A DNA stretch of 36,784 bases from Spirochaetota bacterium (GTDB taxonomy: Bacteria > Spirochaetota > Spirochaetia > Sphaerochaetales > Sphaerochaetaceae): NCBI GenBank assembly GCA_918298275.1, contig CAKJZO010000006.1, positions 1 through 36,784 of the forward strand, read 5' to 3'. This document shows positions 16,365-25,067 of the stretch, in pieces (positions within the stretch are counted from its first letter, which is position 1; every line of letters starts with the position of its first letter). A program made the translations under genes and the position numbers. A model generated the notes under the pieces. That model saw only the letters and a program-made list of their open reading frames with translations, searched no databases and was not told where the DNA came from.

Positions 16365-17588
16365 GTGGCACGTTCCAGAAGCTATGATGACATAAGCGAC
16401 AACAGGGTCTCGAGAAGGGGAAGCTCGTCTTCCAAGATTCTTCTTGCGGTAATCCTGCTATCTATTCTCATCTGTGCCATAGCTGTCCTTGTCTGGGTCA
16501 AGCTCCTCGAGACACAGGAGATAACCGGTGCGGAAAGCAACGCGCTTCCGGCTGTCTCGGACAACGCTGCGGATAAGGTAGTCGTCACTCCGTCTGCAGA
16601 GCCTGAGCCTGTTTCCGAGGCATCTTCGGTTGCCTCGAAGATAGCGGATTCCTCGGTGGACCTTTCTATCGACAGCGCCATCAGCGCACTCTCGGCGGCA
16701 TCGGCCTTGGAGACTGATTACATTACGGCTTCGGACTATGGTCTTTCGGACGTCCCGGAGGATTCCGTTGTCATGGAAGAGAGCGTGGAGATGAAAAAGC
16801 CCGCAATCGCTCAGAATCTCTCCATTTCCCAGCAGTCATCCTTCTCGAGGGATATTGTCCGCTACCAGCAGTACACAATCAAAGCAGGTGATTCGCTTCT
16901 TTCGATTGCCGACAGCTTCGGACTCAGCGTCCAGACCCTGGTTGCCGTGAACCAGATCAAGAGCACGATGGACCTCTGGATCGGAAGCACGCTGCAGGTT
17001 CCCGACCGTGACGGAACGCTGTATGTAGTCAAGGAAGGCGATACCCTTGTGTCCATAGCTGCCCAGCTGGGTCTGGCAATCAGTCCCAAGACCCTCGGTG
17101 ATGTGAACGGAATTATGGAAGATGACCTGACTGCAGGACAAAAGCTCTTCATTCCGTATGAAACCATCGAGAGCTCAGGCACCATAACTTCCAGTTCCGA
17201 GCCTTCGTTCATGCTTCCCTCGGAGGGGACCACTACAGGTCTCTTCAATACCAAGGTTGCCAATCCGGTAGGCGACAATCCGATACAGCTCGACGGAATA
17301 ATCCTTCAGGCTGCATCAGGTACGGAAGTCTGTGCAGCAGAGGCCGGAACAGTGGTCGACAAGGGTTTCAACGACAACGGCACCCTGTTCGTGAAGATAA
17401 TGCACTCGAGCGGCTATACTTCCTATTATGATTATCTTGGTTCCGTTTCAGTGGATACCGCCGATACCGTCGCCAAGGGACAGGTGATCGGAACCTACGG
17501 TGAGGCCATGGCAAACAACGACCAGCCCATCATCTTCTTCAAGATAGAGCAGGGCGGAGTAGCCTTCGACCCGTATTCATTCCTTTGA
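16365..17588 (+). CDS. LysM-LytM protein, NlpD-like, with degenerate M23 domain
   Basis: This 407-residue protein has a membrane anchor (about 25-46), a Ser/Ala/Glu-rich linker, two LysM repeats (YTIKAGDSLLSIADSFGLS at about 170 and YVVKEGDTLVSIAAQLGLA at about 222) and a C-terminal M23/LytM fold (GTEVCAAEAGTVVDKG, then DTVAKGQVIGTYGEA). All zinc ligands are missing: HxGID reads L309-D-G-I-I313, and the terminal HLHFE reads I389-I-F-F-K393. Inactive LytM domains occur in NlpD and EnvC, which activate septal amidases, so an activator or peptidoglycan-binding role is the best guess. The GTG start has AGGGG upstream. Its divergent neighbour is the PBP-like protein. A terminator follows. Confidence 0.87.
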   Translation: MARSRSYDDISDNRVSRRGSSSSKILLAVILLSILICAIAVLVWVKLLETQEITGAESNALPAVSDNAADKVVVTPSAEPEPVSEASSVASKIADSSVDLSIDSAISALSAASALETDYITASDYGLSDVPEDSVVMEESVEMKKPAIAQNLSISQQSSFSRDIVRYQQYTIKAGDSLLSIADSFGLSVQTLVAVNQIKSTMDLWIGSTLQVPDRDGTLYVVKEGDTLVSIAAQLGLAISPKTLGDVNGIMEDDLTAGQKLFIPYETIESSGTITSSSEPSFMLPSEGTTTGLFNTKVANPVGDNPIQLDGIILQAASGTEVCAAEAGTVVDKGFNDNGTLFVKIMHSSGYTSYYDYLGSVSVDTADTVAKGQVIGTYGEAMANNDQPIIFFKIEQGGVAFDPYSFL

Positions 17589-17603
17589 TATCAACGCAAA
17601 CTA

Positions 17604-17638
17604 AAAGAAAAGGCAGTCTGTCCGACTGCCTTTTTCTG
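17604..17638. terminator. Bidirectional terminator between convergent genes
   Basis: An 11-bp perfect stem (AAAAGGCAGTC at 17608-17618, GACTGCCTTTT at 17624-17634) with loop TGTCC has a T-run on the right and an A-run on the left. It can end both the LysM/LytM transcript and the minus-strand lipoprotein transcript. Confidence 0.92.
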
Positions 17639-17652
17639 AATGGTGCTCCGGA

Positions 17653-18669
17653 TTATCTGAGCTGCGTGGATGTGTCGTTTGCAATGTCCATGCGGTAGAG
17701 CATGCTGTCGACCGTACCTGCGATGTAGACTCCTGCTGTACCTGACTCGAGGATGTTTGTAATATCAGCAGTCCTGAGGTTGGCGGCAAAGCCCGTGCTG
17801 ATTTGAAGAACATCACCGTCCGATACCTTGACCTTGTCGAAGTAGCTGTTGCACTTGAAGATGACATAGTCGGCATCTCCGTCGTTGTAAAGGAAGGATG
17901 CGGCCTGAGTGGAGTAGGCCGAGGGGACGGAAGACTTGGGCGTGGTCCAGATGTCCGAGGAAACACCTGCGGACGTCAGCTTGTAGAGGTTGGATTTAGC
18001 CGTGGAGTTGTTGTAGTTCAGGAGCACGTAATCATCATCGGCAATCCTCTGGAAACCGGTGTAGGTGCTTGAGGAGCCGTCGATTCCATCGATGAGCTTT
18101 GTGCCTGTGGAGGCCTGGATGACATAGAACTTGTAGTTCTGATCGGCATCCTTGACGCTGAAGAATGCATAGTCTCCGCAAACCAGATAGTACTGGACGG
18201 CAACATCGGAGAGGATTGCGCTTGCTCCCGCGTTGTATCTGTAGATCTTTGAACTGTCATAGAACAGACCGTTGGGAAGAAGTCCGTTGAAGGTTCCGTC
18301 CAGTGTTTCTGCGTTGGCAGTGGCACCGGCATAGTAGGAGATGTTCGCAGTCAGTGTATTGCGGTTCTGATTGAGAACCAGGAACGAACCGTCGGTCGTG
18401 TTGAGGCTTGCGCCGCGGACAATGATCTGCTCCGAACTGCCGAAGACGGCATTGCCGGAACCGATCTTGCGGACGGCTTCATCCGAGAGATAGTAGTATT
18501 CATCGTTGTAGATTCCCAGGAAGGACTTGATGGTTACATTGGTGCTTTCCGTGGAGTCGGCGATCTCGCTGTAGATGCCGTCGGTGGCATCGAGGTTGCA
18601 GGAACAGAGCGCGATGGCTGCGATAAGGATAAGTGCAAGTGCAAGAATCGTTGTCTTATGTGTTCTCAT
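17653..18669 (-). CDS. Putative lipoprotein, unknown function
   Basis: This 338-residue protein has a basic N-terminus, a hydrophobic stretch (ILALALILIAAIAL) and a lipobox-like LCSC followed by Asn, so lipid attachment at the second Cys (about residue 24) is likely. The rest is rich in Ser, Thr, Asp and Tyr, with recurring short beta segments (SSKIYRYNAGAS, DYAFFSVKD-DQNYKFYVI, DDYVLLNYNN). These suggest a beta-propeller-like repeat fold, although I cannot assign a family. A strong GAGGAGG site overlaps the stop of the upstream barrel gene, so the two form a coupled two-gene operon. It is probably surface or periplasmic. Confidence 0.75.
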   Translation of the reverse strand: MRTHKTTILALALILIAAIALCSCNLDATDGIYSEIADSTESTNVTIKSFLGIYNDEYYYLSDEAVRKIGSGNAVFGSSEQIIVRGASLNTTDGSFLVLNQNRNTLTANISYYAGATANAETLDGTFNGLLPNGLFYDSSKIYRYNAGASAILSDVAVQYYLVCGDYAFFSVKDADQNYKFYVIQASTGTKLIDGIDGSSSTYTGFQRIADDDYVLLNYNNSTAKSNLYKLTSAGVSSDIWTTPKSSVPSAYSTQAASFLYNDGDADYVIFKCNSYFDKVKVSDGDVLQISTGFAANLRTADITNILESGTAGVYIAGTVDSMLYRMDIANDTSTQLR

Positions 18670-18679
18670 GTCCGCCTCC

Positions 18680-19279
18680 TCAGTGTCTGTATGAAAGAAC
18701 CATCGTCACAGGCAGAAGGCCTGCAAATGCGCTGGCTTTATTCTTGTTGCTGTTCTTGGTGTAGAACTCTGCGGTCAGCATGAGTCCGCCTTCGACTCCG
18801 AGACCCCAGTTCTCGGTGAAGAAGAAGGAGGGGGCGAGTGCAACCGATGCATAGGGAGCGAAGAACTTGCCTTCATTGTATCTGATGAATGCGCCGCCGA
18901 GGTTCAAAGACATCGCAATATCGAATTTTCCGGTCTGGACAGGTACCCAGGTGATCTTTGCAGTCATGGGAACCGTTGTCAGGAGGATATCGCTTCTGGA
19001 GTAGTTGAAGGCATAGGAGAGTTCTCCGCCGAGGGCAAGGGTCTCCGATACATAGCCCTGATAGGCGATGGAAGCGAATCCGCCGAGCTTCAGATGTGTG
19101 TTCCAGAAGAACTGGGAGGGACGTTCCGGATTCTTATAGAAGGTGAAGAACCCTGGGAAGTTCACTCCCGCCCTGATGGAGAAGACCTGGTCTCCGGTGA
19201 AATAGTAGGTGGATCTCGCAAAGACGGGAGCCGCTGCGAGCATTACCAGAATCAATATTGCCAAGATTGCTCTTTTCAT
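18680..19279 (-). CDS. Small outer-membrane beta-barrel protein
   Basis: This 199-residue protein has a clear signal peptide (MKRAILAILILVMLAAAPVFA) followed by amphipathic beta strands with aromatic girdle residues. It ends in LPVTMVLSYRH. The layout suggests an eight-stranded OmpW/TP0733-like barrel; the exact family is not certain. I chose ATG 19279 because it opens the signal peptide and has AGGAAA upstream; an earlier in-frame ATG at 19348 would put unrelated residues before the signal and lies upstream of the likely promoter. It is the first gene of the operon with the lipoprotein. Confidence 0.8.
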   Translation of the reverse strand: MKRAILAILILVMLAAAPVFARSTYYFTGDQVFSIRAGVNFPGFFTFYKNPERPSQFFWNTHLKLGGFASIAYQGYVSETLALGGELSYAFNYSRSDILLTTVPMTAKITWVPVQTGKFDIAMSLNLGGAFIRYNEGKFFAPYASVALAPSFFFTENWGLGVEGGLMLTAEFYTKNSNKNKASAFAGLLPVTMVLSYRH

Positions 19280-19300
19280 TATTTCCTCACTTGTCATCTG

Positions 19301-19329
19301 ATGATAACAATTATCGGATGATTTTTGAA
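19301..19329 (-). promoter_or_regulatory. Promoter of the outer-membrane barrel-lipoprotein operon
   Basis: On the minus strand, TTCAAA (19324-19329), 17 bases and TATCAT (19301-19306) predict a start near 19294 and a short leader containing AGGAAA. A small TCATC-T-GATGA dyad (19294-19304) overlaps the -10 box and could be an operator. Confidence 0.45.
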
Positions 19330-19378
19330 TAGTACACACGAAAAACACACATAGATAGTATTAAGTTACTTTTTTATA

Positions 19379-19384
19379 TATAAT
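19379..19384 (+). promoter_or_regulatory. -10 box of the folD operon
   Basis: A perfect TATAAT lies in an A+T-rich tract, with a predicted start near 19391, just ahead of the GGGGG ribosome site. No convincing -35 box is seen; an AAGT-T-ACTT palindrome (19363-19371) lies in the expected spacer. Confidence 0.45.
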
Positions 19385-19401
19385 GGCCGCAGGGGGTGCC
19401 T

Positions 19402-20295
19402 ATGGTTGTACTGTCAGGAAAAGAACTCAGCTCTTCGGTTAAGCAGCAGGTTGCCTCGTCTGCCGTCAGGTTCGAGAAGAGATTCTCGAGACGGCCCTGT
19501 CTGGCCGTTGTTCTTGTCGGAGAGGATCCGGCAAGCCAGACCTATGTGCGCAACAAGAGAAAAGCATGCGATGAGGTAGGGATTCTTCATCTGGATTTCA
19601 CTTTCACAGCCGAAATCACCCAGGAACAGCTGATGATGTGCATTTCCGAACTTAACGCCAACCCCCTTGTCGACGGTATTCTGGTTCAGCTTCCGCTTCC
19701 TGCTCATATAAACAAGCTCGCCGTGACCGAGGCCATCAGCCCGCAGAAGGACGTCGACGGCTTCCATCCCCAGAACATGGGCAAGCTCCTTCTCGGTCGC
19801 AGATGCCTCCTTCCATGCACCCCGAAGGGGATAATGAAGCTTCTTGACTACTACGACATAGATGTCAGGGGCAAGAACGTGTGCGTCATGGGCCGCAGCA
19901 ACATCGTCGGCAAACCGCTTTCCGCACTGCTGATGCAGGAGGGCCGCGACGCCACTGTGACTGTCTGCAATTCCAAGACCGCAGACGATTCGATCTTCAC
20001 CCGCAGCGCCGATATCGTGATTTCGGCAGTAGGCAACCCCGGAACGCTCAAGGCGGATATGGTCAGCGAAGGAGTGGTAGTCATAGACGTCGGCATCAAC
20101 AGGGTCCCCGACAGCACGAAGAAGTCAGGCTACAGCCTCAAGGGCGATGCCGATTATGATGCGCTCAGTCAGGTAGCCTCTGCAATCACACCTGTTCCCG
20201 GAGGAGTGGGACCCATGACAATCGCCATGCTGATGGAGAACACCCTGATTGCAGCCTGCTGGAGAGAGGGTATTGAGCCGGAGGATCTGGGATGA
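19402..20295 (+). CDS. folD: Bifunctional methylenetetrahydrofolate dehydrogenase/cyclohydrolase (FolD)
   Basis: FolD interconverts 5,10-methylene-, methenyl- and 10-formyl-tetrahydrofolate and so supplies one-carbon units. The 297-residue protein carries family motifs: VGEDPASQTYVRNKRKACDE with the catalytic Lys (about residues 36-55), VDGILVQLPLPAHI, PQKDVDGFHPQN, GRSNIVGKPLSALL for NADP, and the C-terminal TPVPGGVGPMT. ATG 19402 has GGGGG five bases upstream; a GTG at 19396 is in frame but overlaps that site. The stop overlaps the miaB start (ATGA), so folD, miaB and the sirtuin form an operon. Confidence 0.96.
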   Translation: MVVLSGKELSSSVKQQVASSAVRFEKRFSRRPCLAVVLVGEDPASQTYVRNKRKACDEVGILHLDFTFTAEITQEQLMMCISELNANPLVDGILVQLPLPAHINKLAVTEAISPQKDVDGFHPQNMGKLLLGRRCLLPCTPKGIMKLLDYYDIDVRGKNVCVMGRSNIVGKPLSALLMQEGRDATVTVCNSKTADDSIFTRSADIVISAVGNPGTLKADMVSEGVVVIDVGINRVPDSTKKSGYSLKGDADYDALSQVASAITPVPGGVGPMTIAMLMENTLIAACWREGIEPEDLG

Positions 20296-21608
20296 GCCGT
20301 TTCTTCATCGAGACCTACGGCTGCCAGATGAATGTCGCCGAATCCAACGCCATCGAAGCTCTGCTTCTGTCCGGAGGATGGGAGGCTGCTGAGCATCCGG
20401 AGGATGCGGATCTTGCCATAATCAATACCTGCAGCGTAAGAAAGAGTGCAGAAAACCGCATCTGGGGTCGCCTCGGTGCCTTCAAACATCATAAGGAGGA
20501 GAGGGCAAAAGCCGGCGGGAAAATGGTCCTGGTTCTTACCGGATGCATGGCCGACAGGCTATCCGATTCACTTAAGAAGGATGCCCCTCAGATTGATTTC
20601 GTTGTAAAGAACAATGATAAGCTCAGGATAATGGAGATTGCCTCTCTTGCCGGAGGATCGTTTGACCGTTCCTATTCGGAGAGCGGCAAGTATACCTTCA
20701 CGAAAGCCTATTACAAGGAAGGGGATTTCTCCTCATATGTACCCATCATGAACGGATGCAACAACTTCTGCTCCTACTGCATAGTTCCCTATGTGCGCGG
20801 CAGGGAGGTCAGCAGATGTCCCGAGGATATCATCAGGGAAGTGAGCTACCTCGATTCAAAGGGTGTCAGGGAAATAACCCTGCTGGGACAGAACGTCAAT
20901 TCCTACTCCTTCGAGGGCATGGGCTTCCCGCAGCTTCTCCAGCGGATCTGCAGGGTCTGCGACAACATCCAGTGGATACGGTTCGAGAGTCCCCATCCGA
21001 AGGATTTCTCCGATGAGCTGATCGAGGTGATTGCAGAAGAGCCCAAGGTTGCCAAGCACCTGCATGTCCCCATGCAGAGCGGCAGCACCCGCATCCTGAA
21101 TCTCATGAACCGCCGCTACAGCCGCGAGGGCTATCTGGATCTCATTCACAGGATCAGCGCACGCATTCCGGAAATGACCTATGCCGTGGATGTCATGGTT
21201 GGTTTCCCGTCCGAGACCGAAGAGGAATTCCGGGAGACCATTTCCGCCATGGCAGATGTGGGCTACATCGAAGCCTATATGTATTACTGGAATCCCAGGG
21301 AAGGGACGCGCGCATGCTCGATGGACGGCCAGATGCCCGAATCCGAGAAGCAGCAGAGGCTTCAGAGGCTGATAGACTGGCAGCTTGAGAATGCTTCACG
21401 CATCAAGAGAAACCGCGCCCATGGGGTCCAGCGGGTGCTTGTGACGCAAGTCTCCAGAGATGACGAGAAGAAGATGCTCGGGCGCAACGAGCACAACGAG
21501 ATGGTGGCCTTCGATGTCCTTGATGGCGCCGATGTCAGGATCGGCGATATGGTCGATGTCAGCTTTGCTGCCCTGAACGGGAATACCTATCTGGGCAGAC
21601 AGGTCTGA
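20292..21608 (+). CDS. miaB: tRNA-2-methylthio-N6-dimethylallyladenosine synthase (MiaB)
   Basis: MiaB is a radical-SAM methylthiotransferase that modifies A37 of tRNAs reading UNN codons. The 438-residue protein has the N-terminal UPF0004 cluster domain (ETYGCQMN with C11, NTCSVR, LTGCMA), the radical-SAM CNNFCSYC with C156, C160 and C163 followed by VPYVRGRE, and a C-terminal TRAM domain (about 375-438). ETYGCQMN and VRGRE favour MiaB over MtaB or RimO. It overlaps folD by four bases and precedes the sirtuin gene by 9 bases. No miaA is in the window. Confidence 0.95.
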   Translation: MSRFFIETYGCQMNVAESNAIEALLLSGGWEAAEHPEDADLAIINTCSVRKSAENRIWGRLGAFKHHKEERAKAGGKMVLVLTGCMADRLSDSLKKDAPQIDFVVKNNDKLRIMEIASLAGGSFDRSYSESGKYTFTKAYYKEGDFSSYVPIMNGCNNFCSYCIVPYVRGREVSRCPEDIIREVSYLDSKGVREITLLGQNVNSYSFEGMGFPQLLQRICRVCDNIQWIRFESPHPKDFSDELIEVIAEEPKVAKHLHVPMQSGSTRILNLMNRRYSREGYLDLIHRISARIPEMTYAVDVMVGFPSETEEEFRETISAMADVGYIEAYMYYWNPREGTRACSMDGQMPESEKQQRLQRLIDWQLENASRIKRNRAHGVQRVLVTQVSRDDEKKMLGRNEHNEMVAFDVLDGADVRIGDMVDVSFAALNGNTYLGRQV

Positions 21609-21617
21609 GGAGGAAGG

Positions 21618-22418
21618 ATGAAGCAGTTCAACGACAGCTATGCAGAAAGCAGTGAGGTCTTCAGACCCAAGTTCGAGAAGCTTGTAAAGCTCATCGAGAA
21701 CAGCAACCGTATGACCGTTTTCACGGGCGCAGGGGTATCGACCTTGAGCGGGATTCCGGATTTCAGGGGCAAGCACGGGGTCTACAACGACCCGTGGCAG
21801 GGCATGGAGGTCGAGGATATCATTTCCATGACGTTCTTCCGCCGCGAGCCCGGGATCTTCTACAAGTGGGCCAAGGATGTGTGGTATAGGCTTGAGGACT
21901 ATGAGCCGAATATCGTGCACAGGACGCTTGCTCTGATGCAGAAGAAGGGTCTGCTGAGGGCCGTCTACACGCAGAACATCGACATGCTTCACCAGAAGGC
22001 GGGCTCTGTCAATGTCTATGAGGTTCATGGCAGCCCCGAGTTCCACCATTGCACCAGATGCCGCGCAAGATACTCTTATTCCGAAATTGCGCCTTTGGTG
22101 CTTCGGGATGAGCTTCCGATTTGCAAGAAGTGCGGGGGAGTAATCAAACCGGATATCATTTTCTATGAGGAAAGCCTCAACGAGGATGTCCTGAACACCG
22201 CCTGGAGCGAGTTCTCAAGTTCGGACCTGTGTCTGGTCCTGGGTTCGTCCCTGACGGTGCAGCCTGCCGCATCGCTACCGATGCTGGCCAGACGAAACGG
22301 GGCTGATGTGGTGATCGTCAATGCCCAGAGTACTCCTCAGGACTACAGCGCAACGCTTCTGTTCTCGGATCTGAGGCAGACTTTCGAGGCTTTGAACGAA
22401 TATCTATTGAATAAATGA
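21618..22418 (+). CDS. NAD-dependent protein deacylase, Sir2 family
   Basis: This 266-residue sirtuin uses NAD+ to remove acyl groups from lysines. The NAD site is visible as GAGVSTLSGIPDFRG (from residue 37), TQNID, and the catalytic H137 in VHG. The zinc site is C145-x2-C148 and C169-x2-C172. LGSSLTVQPAASLP and IVNAQSTP complete the Rossmann fold. A strong GAGGAGG precedes the ATG, nine bases after miaB. An extra N-terminal helix of about 30 residues comes before the catalytic core. Its substrates cannot be inferred from the neighbourhood. Confidence 0.93.
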   Translation: MKQFNDSYAESSEVFRPKFEKLVKLIENSNRMTVFTGAGVSTLSGIPDFRGKHGVYNDPWQGMEVEDIISMTFFRREPGIFYKWAKDVWYRLEDYEPNIVHRTLALMQKKGLLRAVYTQNIDMLHQKAGSVNVYEVHGSPEFHHCTRCRARYSYSEIAPLVLRDELPICKKCGGVIKPDIIFYEESLNEDVLNTAWSEFSSSDLCLVLGSSLTVQPAASLPMLARRNGADVVIVNAQSTPQDYSATLLFSDLRQTFEALNEYLLNK

Positions 22419-22435
22419 TTGAATGCTAGTATTTT
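22407..22435 (+). promoter_or_regulatory. Possible promoter of typA
   Basis: TTGAAT (22407-22412), 17 bases and TATTTT (22430-22435) predict a start near 22442 and a leader of about 19 bases. A weak AGAGA site precedes the ATG at 22461. The -35 box overlaps the end of the sirtuin gene. Confidence 0.4.
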
Positions 22436-22460
22436 CTCTGTTGGTAATTAGGTATAGAGA

Positions 22461-24299
22461 ATGATTCAGAGAAACGAAAACATAAGAAACATCGCCATCA
22501 TCGCGCACGTCGACCACGGTAAGACTACGCTTGTCGATGCACTGTTCCGTCAGAGCGGAGTGGCCTCGGAGGATGGGGCTGACCGCATCATGGACAGCGG
22601 AGCAATCGAGCGCGAGAGAGGCATCACCATCAATGCAAAGAACTGTGCCATTCGCTGGCGCGGTAAGAAAATCAACATCATTGACACTCCGGGCCACGCC
22701 GATTTCGGCGGAGAGGTCGAGCGCGGACTTTCGATGGTCGACGGCGTAATCCTTCTTGTCGATGCTGCCGAAGGTCCGCTTCCGCAGACCAGGTTCGTTC
22801 TGGGCAAGGCTTTGGAGAAGAACCTTTCGGTCATAGTAGTCATCAACAAGATCGACCGTCAGGACGCCAGGGCCGAAGAGGTTCTGGAGGATGTCTACGA
22901 CCTCCTTCTGGAGCTTTCCAATGACGAGGATATGCTCGAGGTGCCAGTCTTCTACGCCAACGGCAGGGCGGGATTCTGCTCGACGAAGCTCAACGACCCC
23001 GATGCAAAGAACATCTATCCGCTTCTGGATGCGGTTGTCGACCATATCCCGGCACCTTCCTATGATGACGAGGAGCCGTTCCAGATGCTGGTTTCCGATC
23101 TTTCCTACAACGATTATCTCGGTCGTCTTGCTGTAGGCAAGATCATCAACGGAAGCGCATCTGTCAACGATTCGCTGATCTGCATCACCGAGGACGGCAG
23201 CCATGTGTCGCTCCGCGTCACGAGGCTTCAGGTCTACAACGGACCTACATTCACTCCCGCAGACCATGTCTCGCCCGGCGATATCGTCGTTCTTTCCGGA
23301 ATCGAGAATGTATCCATAGGCGATACCATCTGCACCAAGGATCAGGCCAAGGCTCTGCCGCGCATACATGTCGATGAGCCTACGGTCTCCATGCTGTTCT
23401 CCAAGAACATCTCTCCGCTTGCAGGAAGAGACGGAAAGCTCCTCACGTCCGCAAAGATCTGGGAGAGACTTCAGAAAGAGGCCCTCAGGAACGTCTCCAT
23501 CCAGGTGGAGAAGAACGCCGACGATTCGTTTACAGTCAAGGGCCGCGGCGAGTTCCAGATTGCAATCATAGTGGAGCAGATGCGCCGCGAGGGTTTCGAG
23601 CTCTGCGTCGGAAGGCCCAAGATCATCTTCAAGACAGACAGTCAGGGCCGAAAGACCGAGCCGATGGAATATCTCCTTATAGATTGCCCGGAGGAGTATT
23701 CGGGTACAGTCATGCAGGAGCTTTCCCAGCGCAAGGCCATGATGAGCAATATCATCTATGGTGATAACGGACGCGTAAAGATGGAGTTCCATATTCCTTC
23801 CCGAGGACTGATCGGCTACCGTGACGAGTTCCTGACCGATACCCGCGGCTACGGAATCATGAACAGCTCCCTCGAAGGTTATGAACCCTACAAGGGCGAT
23901 TTCCCCGACAGGGCTTCCGGATCCCTTATCTGCGACAGACAGGGCGATGCCGTTGCGTACGGCATCTGGGAACTGGAGGACAGAGGCCGTTTCTTCATCG
24001 TTCCGGGTGATCCCGTCTACGAAGGACAGGTCGTCGGAGAGCGAAACAGGGAAGGGGATCTGCTTCTGAATCCCACCAGGACCAAGAAGCTGACCAACCT
24101 GCGTGCTTCCGGCCATGACGAGGCTGTTGCCCTTACTCCCGTGTCGAAGATGAGCCTTGAGCAGGCAATCCGCTTCATCAAGGACGATGAGCTGGTTGAG
24201 GTGACTCCCCATGCGGTTCGCATGTGCAAGAAGATCCTCGACAGCCAGAAGCGCAGAATCATGGAAAACCGCGGATATATTCCCGAATGTTTGACTTGA
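22461..24299 (+). CDS. typA: Translational GTPase TypA/BipA
   Basis: This 612-residue translation-factor GTPase is related to EF-G and LepA and acts in ribosome assembly and stress adaptation. The G1 motif AHVDHGKTT covers residues 15-23; RGITI, DTPGHADFGGEVER and NKIDR follow. Domain II starts near residue 200, and the long C-terminal part (PSRGLIGYRDEFLTDTRG, then GDPVYEGQVVGER) is specific to TypA. Length is normal. It stands alone between the sirtuin operon and an outer-membrane barrel gene. Confidence 0.97.
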   Translation: MIQRNENIRNIAIIAHVDHGKTTLVDALFRQSGVASEDGADRIMDSGAIERERGITINAKNCAIRWRGKKINIIDTPGHADFGGEVERGLSMVDGVILLVDAAEGPLPQTRFVLGKALEKNLSVIVVINKIDRQDARAEEVLEDVYDLLLELSNDEDMLEVPVFYANGRAGFCSTKLNDPDAKNIYPLLDAVVDHIPAPSYDDEEPFQMLVSDLSYNDYLGRLAVGKIINGSASVNDSLICITEDGSHVSLRVTRLQVYNGPTFTPADHVSPGDIVVLSGIENVSIGDTICTKDQAKALPRIHVDEPTVSMLFSKNISPLAGRDGKLLTSAKIWERLQKEALRNVSIQVEKNADDSFTVKGRGEFQIAIIVEQMRREGFELCVGRPKIIFKTDSQGRKTEPMEYLLIDCPEEYSGTVMQELSQRKAMMSNIIYGDNGRVKMEFHIPSRGLIGYRDEFLTDTRGYGIMNSSLEGYEPYKGDFPDRASGSLICDRQGDAVAYGIWELEDRGRFFIVPGDPVYEGQVVGERNREGDLLLNPTRTKKLTNLRASGHDEAVALTPVSKMSLEQAIRFIKDDELVEVTPHAVRMCKKILDSQKRRIMENRGYIPECLT

Positions 24300-24324
24300 G
24301 TTAGTTTAATTAAAAGTTTAAGAT
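24296..24324 (+). promoter_or_regulatory. Promoter of the outer-membrane barrel gene
   Basis: TTGAGT (24296-24301), 17 bases and TAAGAT (24319-24324) predict a start near 24331 and a short leader that holds AAGGAG (24332-24337) before the ATG at 24346. Confidence 0.55.
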
Positions 24325-24345
24325 GAATTCATAAGGAGAAACAGA

Positions 24346-25008
24346 ATGAAGAAAGTTTTCGCTATCGTTCTTATCGTTTGTCTCGCCATGACTGCTGTTT
24401 TCGCAGACAAGGGAGATTTCAAGATTGGTGCACAGGTCGGTCTGGGAACAGATGCAATCAAACTCACCCAGAGTGATTCAATTTATTCAAAGACAAATAA
24501 CTCTGGTTTCTATTTTGCCGGTACCGGTGAGTATTTCTTCTCTGATGCTTTCGCAGGAAAGGTCGAGTTCGGAATCAATACAATGGGCAAGGCAAAGACA
24601 GTTGTTAACGTTAGTTCACTCTCATATGACGGAACAGCTTCTGAGGCATCTCCTCTTCAGCTTTCAGCTTATGTAGGTGGTGAGTTCAACATCGAGCTCT
24701 CCAAGACATTCGACCTCCTCATCGGCGCAGGTTGGGACATGATGATTGGTAAGGAGTCTTCAGCTGATGATGCAAAGACCAATGCTGCCATGGGTCTCGG
24801 TCTTGAGGCAATCGGCGCTCTCGAGCTTTCAAAGGGCCTCGACCTGACCTTCGGTGTAAAGTTTGGTGCTTATTTCGTCAATTCCGACGATCAGATCAAG
24901 GAGGATCTTCAGAGTATCAATAGTGTCCTTTCATATCTCGGAACTGATGATGTCAAGGTTGGTCATTCATCATTCAAGTTCTTTGCTGGAATCACATACG
25001 CTCTGTAA
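24346..25008 (+). CDS. Outer-membrane beta-barrel protein
   Basis: This 220-residue protein has a signal peptide (MKKVFAIVLIVCLAMTAVFA) and then alternating beta strands (KIGAQVGLGTD, GFYFAGTGEYFF, LQLSAYVGGEFNIEL, LDLTFGVKFGAYF). It ends in Phe-rich FKFFAGITYAL, as expected for an outer-membrane barrel. Codon use is richer in T-ending codons (GGT, GTT, GCT) than its neighbours, and the transcription unit is a compact promoter-AAGGAG-gene-terminator cassette; both point to high expression. The exact family is not clear; it resembles small spirochaete surface barrels. It could be a major outer-membrane protein. Confidence 0.82.
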   Translation: MKKVFAIVLIVCLAMTAVFADKGDFKIGAQVGLGTDAIKLTQSDSIYSKTNNSGFYFAGTGEYFFSDAFAGKVEFGINTMGKAKTVVNVSSLSYDGTASEASPLQLSAYVGGEFNIELSKTFDLLIGAGWDMMIGKESSADDAKTNAAMGLGLEAIGALELSKGLDLTFGVKFGAYFVNSDDQIKEDLQSINSVLSYLGTDDVKVGHSSFKFFAGITYAL

Positions 25009-25030
25009 TAGATTATTTAAGGACGCAATG

Positions 25031-25067
25031 AAACCCGATCGGGAAACCGGTCGGGTTTTTTGTTTTT
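25031..25067 (+). terminator. Strong terminator of the outer-membrane barrel gene
   Basis: AAACCCGATCGG (25031-25042) pairs with CCGGTCGGGTTT (25047-25058) through 12 positions, one of them a G-U pair, around a GAAA tetraloop, and runs into TTTTTTGTTTTT. The GNRA loop and long U-tract suggest efficient termination. Confidence 0.95.

Noticed and set aside
19280-19348. Earlier start for the small barrel protein
   Set aside because: It would place polar residues before an obvious signal peptide and lies partly upstream of the promoter.
22404-24212. Open minus-strand frame of about 600 codons opposite typA
   Set aside because: The plus strand codes for a full-length TypA with every GTPase motif; the antisense product has no recognisable motif and is a by-product of codon bias.
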